A stretch of DNA of 64,000 nucleotides, taken from contig NZ_LZKL01000064.1 in NCBI RefSeq assembly GCF_001668725.1, positions 124,001 through 188,000 of the forward strand. The letters run 5' to 3'. The position numbers were made by a program, and so were the translations under genes. Every line of letters starts with the position of its first letter. The stretch's first letter is position 1. The notes under the pieces are model-generated. The model was not told where the DNA came from. It made no database searches and saw only the letters and a program-made list of their open reading frames with translations. Of the stretch, positions 57,453-64,000 are shown one piece after another. The DNA is from Mycobacterium sp. E787. Its GTDB lineage: Bacteria; Actinomycetota; Actinomycetes; Mycobacteriales; Mycobacteriaceae.

Positions 57453-57962
57453 TCCGACTCCCTTAACCGTTGAATCAATCCAGCCGATCTGCCGATGAGA
57501 CGTAGTTGGATGGAGCTTCCCGAGGAAATCTAAAGTCCGCTTCGTCCTGATCAAGAGCCGACATTTCTGTTAGCTGACGATCTGATTTCGATAGTTTACG
57601 ACGCGGCGGATTGGCGATGTCAACGTCGAAAAAGTGTGTGCTCACCGCGAACGTGAGTCGGGATCGAGGGATCGTTCAATCCACGTCGAGTGGTCCCGAC
57701 GACAAAGGCCGTTCGCCGAAATCCACCGGCCGCCTGCCCGAGTCAAATCCGTTATCTCCAAACGGGTTAGAAATCCTTCGTTCGCGTCGCGTCGGAAGCG
57801 TCGAGACAGACCCGATCGGCAACTCCGCGTGTGGTCGCGACCGTCACCCGGTCACTGGTTGAAAAAGTTCCGGAAAAAGTGTCTGCGTAAGACCCTTTCG
57901 ACTCTCCTACCGGTGACCGGGGCGCGCTCGGGTCGCGCCCCACGACGGAAACGGAGCAGAGC
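57453..57962. other. 510-base intergenic region with a leader hairpin
   Basis: The region is less GC-rich than its surroundings in its first half. A small plus-strand open frame (57611-57862) has no Shine-Dalgarno and no recognisable domain, so it is not called. Near the right end GGGGCGCG / CGCGCCCC forms a hairpin before the next start. No remnant of the N-terminal part of the alpha-oxoamine synthase is seen. Confidence 0.5.
57919..57941 (+). promoter_or_regulatory. Leader hairpin before the truncated synthase
   Basis: GGGGCGCG (57919-57926) and CGCGCCCC (57934-57941) with a 7-base loop, 21 bases before the ATG at 57963; either an old terminator or a leader structure. Confidence 0.45.
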
Positions 57963-58415
57963 ATGAATACCACCCGCGGCCTCGACCTGATCGCCCCCGC
58001 GGCGCCAAAACAAAGGGCCACCGGGCGCCCCGCGCTGGTCGAACACCTGCGCCGGCTGCGCGAGAACGCCGCGCTCTTCGCGAGGCTGGCGCAAGAAGCC
58101 GGCATCCACACCGGTGACAGCGAGGGCGCCAACAAGATCCCCTGCATCGTCGGCAGCTCGATCACAGCGCTGCGACTGTCGGACGCTCTGGTGCGGCGCG
58201 GCATCTATGCCGACCCGGTCCTTTTCCCCGCCGCGCCGGAAGATCAGGCCCGTCTGCGTTTCTTCGTCACCAGCTGCCACTCGTCCGAACAGATCCGGTT
58301 CATGATCGACGTGCTGGCCGAGGAGCTGAAGCTGCTGAACGCCGTCAGCCCTGCCCTAGAGCCTCCCGGCGACGAAGCCGGCGGCCTGGTCCACCAGCCC
58401 GGAACCGATGTATGA
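57963..58415 (+). pseudogene. C-terminal fragment of an alpha-oxoamine synthase-like PLP enzyme
   Basis: 150 codons open. Residues ~25-125 (HLRRLRENAALFARLAQEAG; PCIVGSSITALRLSDALVRR; RLRFFVTSCHSSEQIRFMID) match the C-terminal domain of the AONS/KBL/serine palmitoyltransferase type. The whole large domain, including the PLP-binding Lys, is missing, and the first ~24 residues and the last ~25 do not look related; the 3' end overlaps the cutinase gene in antisense. An ATG with GGAGCAG is present, so a short protein could still be made, but it cannot be catalytic. Such synthases accompany some mycobacterial PKS loci, so this may be debris of the neighbouring cluster. Confidence 0.72.
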
Positions 58416-58991
58416 GGGCTGCAGGTGCGACGGCCAATTCGTGCCTCTCCCGCAGATGGGGTCGCCGGCGGCGCACTGGTCGATCGTCTTGCCGGCGAAC
58501 GCGGGGGCCAGCCCGTGGGTGCCATTACCGAACAACGCGACCGCTGCGATGTGCTGATCCACACCCGGCGGCAGCCCAGCCCACATCGCACGGTCAACCA
58601 CCTCAGCGCCCAACGAGTAGCCGCCGAGCACGATGCGGGTGTTCGGGCAACTTCTGGCCATCGATTCGACGTGGGCGCCGATATCGTTCGCGCCGCTGCC
58701 CGTGGTGATGTTGGCGGGGTAATTCACCCCATAGACCCCGATCGACATTCGCGTCTTGCCGCGCAGCGAATTGACGAATGCGTCTCCGACTGCGCCGACG
58801 CCGGGTGGCTCCTCTCGCCCGCGAGCGAAAACCACCTCGGCGTCGGGGCAGGCCGCGGATGCCGCGGGAATCAGTCCCGCGATCGGGGAAGGCGTCGCCG
58901 CCTGGGCAATAGCCAATGCGGCCGCTAGCGGAGTGGCGGCCGTCAGGCTGAGGACACGCTGCGCGCCTGGTGTTATCCCGACAAGCCTCAT
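58356..58991 (-). CDS. Secreted cutinase-family serine esterase (1)
   Basis: 211 residues. A signal peptide runs to about residue 47 (cleavage before ACPDAE). The triad is Ser126 in GYSLG, Asp177 in AGDPIC and His189 in WPSHLQPSY; four Cys provide the usual two disulfides. Mycobacterial cutinase-like proteins hydrolyse ester bonds of lipids and some phospholipids in the envelope. GTG or ATG start (MRLVGITPGAQRVL). It overlaps the synthase fragment by 60 bases at its 3' end and is divergent from the second cutinase. Confidence 0.92.
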   Translation of the reverse strand: MRLVGITPGAQRVLSLTAATPLAAALAIAQAATPSPIAGLIPAASAACPDAEVVFARGREEPPGVGAVGDAFVNSLRGKTRMSIGVYGVNYPANITTGSGANDIGAHVESMARSCPNTRIVLGGYSLGAEVVDRAMWAGLPPGVDQHIAAVALFGNGTHGLAPAFAGKTIDQCAAGDPICGRGTNWPSHLQPSYIGSGLVDQAAGFVAGRL

Positions 58992-59120
58992 GACGCGATA
59001 TTACGGACTTGGTATGTGAGGCCGCTTTGGCTTTTCGGTTTGCTGGCGGCCAAAGCGGCGCTCGAATAATCAGACGCTCAGGGGTGTCGCGCAATGCACT
59101 GCGCGTGTCAGCATTGGGAC

Positions 59121-59813
59121 GTGAAAGCACACCGATTCTCCCATTTGCTGGGTACCGCCGTGGTCACCGCCTCGGCGGCGCTGCTGAGCGCACCGATCCT
59201 CGCTGGGCCGGCCTCCGCCGCTGCATGCCCTGATGCCGAGGTGACTTTCGCCCGCGGCACCGACGAGGCACCCGGTGTTGGCGCGGTCGGACAGCAATTC
59301 ATCGATGCCCTGCGCTCGCAGGTCGGGGGCCGGTCTGTTGGGGTGTACCCGGTCAACTACCCCGCCGGCGACGATCTCGCCCCCTCCGCGTCGGCCGGCG
59401 CCAACGACGCGCACGCTCACGTTCGGTCCATGGTTGCGACCTGTCCGAACACCAAGCTGGTCCTCGGCGGGTATTCCCAAGGCGCGGGCGTGATCGATCT
59501 GACCACTATCGCCCGTGCGCCGGTCGCGGGCTTGGTCCCCGACATTCTCACGTCCGACGAGGCCGATCACGTTGCCGCGGTCGCCACGTTCGGCAATCCG
59601 TCCGGGAGATTTTTGGGAGCGCCGATAACTGAGCTCAGCCCGTGGTACGGGGCGAAGGCCGTTGACTTGTGTGCGCCCGGTGATCCGGTATGCGCTCCGG
59701 GCGCGCTGCTGACGCTGCCGACGCACGACGAGTTGTTCTCCCCCGAGCACCTTTCCTACACCCACAACGGAATGCCCAGTCAGGCAGCGACTTTCGTGGC
59801 GGGGCGGCTCTGA
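59121..59813 (+). CDS. Secreted cutinase-family serine esterase (2)
   Basis: 230 residues from GTG 59121, which begins a good signal peptide (VKAHRFSHLLGTAVVTASAA, cleavage near SAAACPDAE); ATG 59094 is an alternative. Triad: Ser119 in GYSQG, Asp188 in PGDPVC, His215 in LSYTHNG. It differs from cutinase 1 in its longer lid-like segment. Two divergent cutinase genes beside a PKS gene suggest turnover of an exported ester lipid (inference). Confidence 0.92.
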   Translation: MKAHRFSHLLGTAVVTASAALLSAPILAGPASAAACPDAEVTFARGTDEAPGVGAVGQQFIDALRSQVGGRSVGVYPVNYPAGDDLAPSASAGANDAHAHVRSMVATCPNTKLVLGGYSQGAGVIDLTTIARAPVAGLVPDILTSDEADHVAAVATFGNPSGRFLGAPITELSPWYGAKAVDLCAPGDPVCAPGALLTLPTHDELFSPEHLSYTHNGMPSQAATFVAGRL

Positions 59814-59979
59814 CGCACGTCTTGGGGGACGGGTTCCCGCTGATCGTTTTTCATCGCCAATGACCACGATGCGGCGTCAGGTGACGCCGATGCTACTTCT
59901 GTCCTAAATGCGTTGCGGTGCAACGAATTCATTACTGCGGACCGCCGCGAGGGTTGGCAGACGCGCCCACCGACGTCCG

Positions 59980-60765
59980 TCACGGCGCGAGCCGGACGAA
60001 CCCGGGCGACGAATCGACCGGACCGCCGCCGGCCGTGCCAGCACCGCCGGTGCCGACGCCGCCGACACCGCCGGCATTGCCGGGTGAGCCCCCCGGCTGC
60101 GGACTTGGAGCAGGAGGCTCCGCCTGGTCCGGTGCGGGCGGCGGCTGCTCCGGCGGAGGCTGCACCTGTTGTGGTGGAGGTGGCGGTCGTTTCGGTGGTG
60201 GCGGCGCCGCCACGGGCTGGCGCGGCGCGCGGATCTGCGCCGCCGGCGGCGGTGCTGCCGGGGTCGGCGGCGGGTTGGGATCGGTGATCTCGCCGGAGGG
60301 AACTACGACGACCCGGCGCGCCGACCCCTCCCATCCCGCGCGGTTGGCCCGGATCGAGGCGATCTTGCCTTGGTTGTGGGGGCAGTACGCCCCCACCGCT
60401 GCGGTGATGAAGCGGGCCTCCGTCCGCGCGAGGCGACCGGGCGCGTATTGGCGTTCGCTCGGGTCGATGCCGAACGCGTTGTCCACCATCGCGTCCACCA
60501 GACCGGAAGCCGACATGCCGGCATCGAGTGTGCGACAAACGTCGTGGGCCGTGTCGATGAGGCTGGGCACGCCCTGCAATGCGGGGATTCCCTGCTGATC
60601 GAGCAACGCCAAGAACTGGTCGTCCTGGTTCGAGTCGGCCGCTGCGGCACCGCCGCGCAGAATCGCGGCGCCGGTGAGCGCCACGATCGCGACGCCCGCA
60701 GCACTGGGGTGGCCGGTCCTGCCGGTGAACATCGGGCGGATTCCGTTCTGATAGGGCCGTCGCAT
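59980..60765 (-). CDS. Secreted DUF732 protein with Pro-rich C-terminus
   Basis: 261 residues from ATG 60765; starts at 60852 and 60732 are also possible. A signal peptide (GVAIVALTGAAILRGGAAAA) precedes a helical DUF732 domain (residues ~50-150: DDQFLALLDQQGIPAL...VCRTLDAGM, two Cys expected to pair with YCPHN). A low-complexity tail (PPPPKRPPPPPQQVQPPP and Gly-rich end) follows. DUF732 proteins are abundant and exported in mycobacteria, without a defined role. Convergent with cutinase 2. Confidence 0.82.
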   Translation of the reverse strand: MRRPYQNGIRPMFTGRTGHPSAAGVAIVALTGAAILRGGAAAADSNQDDQFLALLDQQGIPALQGVPSLIDTAHDVCRTLDAGMSASGLVDAMVDNAFGIDPSERQYAPGRLARTEARFITAAVGAYCPHNQGKIASIRANRAGWEGSARRVVVVPSGEITDPNPPPTPAAPPPAAQIRAPRQPVAAPPPPKRPPPPPQQVQPPPEQPPPAPDQAEPPAPSPQPGGSPGNAGGVGGVGTGGAGTAGGGPVDSSPGFVRLAP

Positions 60766-61006
60766 GACGGAGGTCGGGTCGTGATCGTCACCCCCCCAAC
60801 GCGCACCGGCCGGGTCGCCGGCGCGGCGCTGCAAGCCAAGCAGCTCGTTCACCCTGTATTCATTTTGCGTTCATCGTAGATCCACACGATCCCGCGGTAA
60901 AGAACGAGCTTTCTCGGACCGCGCTGTACAGCTGCGCGGAGATTCCCACGCGCGGGTGGAACAGAAGCACCGCACCATGGCAATGGCGCGCCCCGAAAAC
61001 CTGCCG

Positions 61007-64000
61007 TCAGCCGTCGATCTCCGCGTGCAGGTCGAATTCGGCGAAGGCGGCCGAAACGCTTTCCCGCAACACGTCTTTGGTGTTCGGCCGGCCGAGCAGA
61101 TAGGCCGAGATCCTGATGAACATCTTCCCGCCGCCCCGCCCCGAACCCAGGAACAGCTGCCCCCCCATTGCCTCGAGCGTGCTCCTCTTGATGTCCGGTT
61201 CGAGGTTCCTCAGGTACGCGTAGTCGGCATCGGTGCCGTCGGGCCGGTTCGCCGCCGGGGACAGGTCACCCACGTTGGAGCAGGTGACCGGCAAGGTGGA
61301 GCCGCCGGCCGCCATCCCGGCGACCTTCCGGGCCGCCCACACCGGTGTCAACGCGGCCAGCGGCAGCGGCGCCAGCCACTCGTTGTCGGGGTCCTCCATC
61401 GCCGCCAGGATTCCGTGCGTGATCTTGGCTTGCATGTCCGCGAGGTTCGTCGGCGCGTGGCTGGGGTCGACGGTGACGTCGACACTGGTGAGGGCATTTC
61501 CACGCGTATCGCCGTCGGTGCGCAACGAGACGAGGAATCGCAGCGTGACCGTCCCGTCGTCCTGAACGCGCCCGACCCGCACCGCGAGCCTGCACGCGAT
61601 CCCCGCCACCAGCGAGTTGCTGCTCACACCAAGGCTTTTGGCGCGGGCATCCCATTCCGCCAGGTCCACGAAGGCGGTCAGGGCGGGCACATCCACCGTC
61701 TGATCGCCATTCGAGGTCCTCGGCGCCGGCGGTGCCGCCTTCATCGACGATCTGAGCTCATGTCGGTCGCGCCGGGCCCGTCGGGCTACGGCGCCCAACG
61801 CGTGCGCCACGTCGGGCAGGTCTTTGACGGTCTGCCGCAGGTCCTCGCGCAACGCCCGCCCCAGCGGGCGCGATCCCGCAGGCGGATAACCGAATTCGCG
61901 CGTCCTGCCCTCGGCGGCATCCTCGATCGCCTGCCCGAAAGCGATCGCGTCGACGATCGTGTGCGACGCGACCAGGCTCACCGCGGTACCGCCGTCCTGC
62001 AGCGGAAGCACCCCGAGATGCCAGGCCGGTCCCCACTCCGGATCGATGGGCAGGCGCGCCCGCTCATCGGCCCAGGCGTTCACGTCGGCGCGCGGCCGCG
62101 GCGTCGCGGCGAAATCGATGTCGGCCGGCGCCGGGGCCATGACCCAGCGATCACGCGCGAACGGCAGCGCGGACCGCTCGATCCTGCGCCCCAGCAACCC
62201 GCGTCCCAGGTTGCGGTGGAAGCGCCGCAGCCCCTCGACGTCGACGGGACGGTTGTAGATCCACGTGACCTGAATCAACGCGCCGTGCACCGCGCGCAGC
62301 GCGAGAAACGCGGCCTGGTCCAGGTACGCGAGCCTATCGTCCACCGGCTCAACGCCATTGGTGCTGACCTGCGCCAACGGAGCGGCGGGCGCCGCGGTGC
62401 CGGTGAGCAGCTCGGCGAGGTGGGACGCGAGCGCGGTGGGGCTGGGGTGATCGAGCGCGAGCGTCGCCGGCAAGGCGAGGCCGGTGCGCTGGTTGAGGGT
62501 GTTACGCAGCTCCAGTGCGGTCAGCGAGTCGATGCCGAGGTCCTTGAAGGGACGGTCGGGGTCGAGCGCGGCCGGGTCGGGGTGGGCCAACACCGCGGCG
62601 GTGGTCGCGGTGACCATCGCGGTGAGGGTGTCGAGCCGTTGCCGGGGTGTTTCGGCGGCCAGGCGGGCGGCCAGTGTGCGGGGGCTGGCGGCGGCGGCGC
62701 GGGGGCGGATGTGGGTCAGGGCGGACAAAATCGGGTCCAGCGTGTTGTGGCGGGCCTGGCGCGCCAACGCGCCGGTGTTGAGCGGGCTGGCAACAACATT
62801 GGGTCGTTGACTCATGAGCACGGCGTCGAAGAGGGCCAGACCTTGCTCGTCGGTGATGGGGGTCAGACCGCTGCCGGCGAGGCGGGTCAGGTCGCTCGTG
62901 GTGAGGTGGGCGGTCATGCCGCTGCGGGTTTGCCAATAGCCCCAGGCCACGCTGGTGGCCTCGCGCTGGGTGTGGTGGCGGTGGCGGGCCAGCGCGTCCA
63001 GGAATGCGTTGGCGGCCGCGTAGTTGGCCTGCCCCGGGCCGCCCAGTATTCCGGCGGCCGAGGAGAACAACACGAACGCGGCCAGGTCGCGGTCGGCGGT
63101 CAGGCGATGCAGGTGCCAGGCGGCGTCGGCCTTGGCGGCCAGGACCGAATCGAGTTGCCGGGGGCTCAGTTCGGTGATCACGGCGTCGTCGAGGACGCCG
63201 GCGGCGTGAATGACCGCGGTCAACGGGTGGCCGTCGGCGACGGAGTCGAGGGCCGCGGCCAACTCGGCGGGGTCGCCGGTGTCGCACGCGGTGATGGCGA
63301 CCTGGGCGCCCAGCCGCGCCAGACGTTGTTGCAGTTCGCCGGCCCCGGGGGCGTCGGGTCCGCTGCGGGACAGCAGGAGCAGGTGCTCGATGCCGTACCG
63401 GGTGACCAGATGTTCGGCGAAGAGCGCGCCCAGCGTCCCGGTGCCACCGGTGATCAGCACCGTGCCTTCGGGGTCCGGCACGGCGGGCGGAATCAGGACG
63501 ATCTTTCCGGTGTGGCGGGCTTGGCTCATGTCGCGGAAGGCTGCTGGGGCGTTCACCATGCCATAGCTCGTGGCGGGCAACGGCTTGAGCGCACCGGCGG
63601 CGAACAACTCGGTCAGCGCGGCCCAGGCCGGTCGCAGGGATTCTGGTGGGGCGCTGGACAAGTCGTACACCCGATAGTCGACCCCGGGATGGGACGCGGC
63701 GACGTCGGCCGCCATGCGGATGTCGGTCTTGCCGATCTCCACGAAGCTGCCCCCGCGCGGCAGCAGTTGCAGTGAGCCATCGACGAAATCGCCGGCGAGG
63801 CTGTTGAGCACGACGTCCATGCCCCGCCCGTCCGTTGCCGTCTTGAAGGTGTCGACGAAATCCAGCGTCCGCGACGACGCGATGCGCCCGGGGTCGACCC
63901 CCATCTCGGTGAGCACGCGATGCTTGTCCGGGTGGGCGGTGGCGTAGACCTCGGCGCCGAGGTGGCGCGCGATCTGGATGGCAGCCTGACCGACGCCACC
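61007..64000 (-). CDS. Modular polyketide synthase, 3' part, with fused C-terminal condensation/acyltransferase-fold domain (5' end outside the window)
   Basis: 998 codons open; the N-terminal domains lie beyond 64000. Visible order: C-terminal part of an enoyl reductase (GGVGQAAIQIAR, SLQLLPRGGSFVEIGKTDI, about 63500-64000); ketoreductase with GGTGTLG, LFSSAAG and NYAAANAFLDALARHR (about 62780-63480); an acyl carrier protein with GIDSLTALELRN carrying the phosphopantetheine Ser (about 62400-62650); then about 440 residues (61007-62330) of the CAT/PapA/WS-DGAT-like fold with ASHTIVDAI, i.e. HxxxD but Ala where Gly is usual. Such a fusion would offload the chain as an ester. Its alcohol acceptor is unknown. 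Cutinase and DUF732 genes lie downstream. Confidence 0.9.
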   Translation of the reverse strand, partial: GGVGQAAIQIARHLGAEVYATAHPDKHRVLTEMGVDPGRIASSRTLDFVDTFKTATDGRGMDVVLNSLAGDFVDGSLQLLPRGGSFVEIGKTDIRMAADVAASHPGVDYRVYDLSSAPPESLRPAWAALTELFAAGALKPLPATSYGMVNAPAAFRDMSQARHTGKIVLIPPAVPDPEGTVLITGGTGTLGALFAEHLVTRYGIEHLLLLSRSGPDAPGAGELQQRLARLGAQVAITACDTGDPAELAAALDSVADGHPLTAVIHAAGVLDDAVITELSPRQLDSVLAAKADAAWHLHRLTADRDLAAFVLFSSAAGILGGPGQANYAAANAFLDALARHRHHTQREATSVAWGYWQTRSGMTAHLTTSDLTRLAGSGLTPITDEQGLALFDAVLMSQRPNVVASPLNTGALARQARHNTLDPILSALTHIRPRAAAASPRTLAARLAAETPRQRLDTLTAMVTATTAAVLAHPDPAALDPDRPFKDLGIDSLTALELRNTLNQRTGLALPATLALDHPSPTALASHLAELLTGTAAPAAPLAQVSTNGVEPVDDRLAYLDQAAFLALRAVHGALIQVTWIYNRPVDVEGLRRFHRNLGRGLLGRRIERSALPFARDRWVMAPAPADIDFAATPRPRADVNAWADERARLPIDPEWGPAWHLGVLPLQDGGTAVSLVASHTIVDAIAFGQAIEDAAEGRTREFGYPPAGSRPLGRALREDLRQTVKDLPDVAHALGAVARRARRDRHELRSSMKAAPPAPRTSNGDQTVDVPALTAFVDLAEWDARAKSLGVSSNSLVAGIACRLAVRVGRVQDDGTVTLRFLVSLRTDGDTRGNALTSVDVTVDPSHAPTNLADMQAKITHGILAAMEDPDNEWLAPLPLAALTPVWAARKVAGMAAGGSTLPVTCSNVGDLSPAANRPDGTDADYAYLRNLEPDIKRSTLEAMGGQLFLGSGRGGGKMFIRISAYLLGRPNTKDVLRESVSAAFAEFDLHAEIDG

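Noticed and set aside
57611..57862. 83-codon open frame in the 57453-57962 gap
   Set aside because: No Shine-Dalgarno, low-information composition and no similarity that I recognise.

Overview
The window is high-GC DNA from a slow-growing Mycobacterium; the species cannot be fixed from sequence alone. From 1 to about 51.1 kb the gene order is nearly colinear with the M. tuberculosis stretch Rv2444c-Rv2485c as I remember it: rne, ndkA, folC, valS, rpfE, mobA, korB/korA, clpX, mmuM, clpP2/clpP1, tig, lipP, nei, rpiB, mrx2, pepN, glbO, aglA, gdh, ettA, ssb-like, plsB2, plsC, a WS/DGAT and lipQ. Many genes start at GTG or TTG, and many neighbours share ATGA/GTGA/TTGA stop-start overlaps, which marks translationally coupled operons.

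Core region (1-39.3 kb). It holds RNA decay and nucleotide metabolism (rne, ndkA), folate (folC), translation (valS, ettA, tRNA-Pro, tRNA-Gly), proteostasis (clpX, clpP1P2 with a ClgR-type box, trigger factor), CoA-dependent 2-oxoglutarate oxidation (korAB) next to the 180-kDa NAD-glutamate dehydrogenase (gdh), cell-wall resuscitation (rpfE) and oxidative-stress functions (mycothiol-dependent reductase, truncated haemoglobin, nei). Inserted between valS and the Rv2449c homologue are a B-lectin/LysM protein and a DUF937 protein. Several strong hairpin terminators separate the units.

First accessory spot (39.3-44.2 kb). Between the ssb-like gene and plsB2 lie a hipBA toxin-antitoxin pair, a PhzF-like protein and a CopD/CtaG membrane protein. 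Three 20-bp palindromes plus a degenerate fourth, in exact 37-bp phase, run through the hipB promoter and start codon. plsB2, plsC-HAD and a WS/DGAT acyltransferase then form a lipid operon, followed by lipQ.

Second accessory region (51.3-64 kb). Beyond a tRNA-Arg(TCT) gene, colinearity stops. The region holds a P450 divergent from an ABC1/UbiB-like kinase; a TetR regulator coupled to an unnamed four-helix diiron protein behind a large palindrome and an apparently leaderless promoter; two uncharacterised genes sharing twin 16-bp palindromes; an HspX-like small heat-shock protein; a truncated alpha-oxoamine-synthase fragment; small secreted proteins; two cutinases; a DUF732 protein; and the 3' part of a modular polyketide synthase whose C-terminus is fused to a condensation/acyltransferase-fold domain. 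Together these suggest a locus for making and remodelling an esterified polyketide lipid plus horizontally acquired oxidoreductases.
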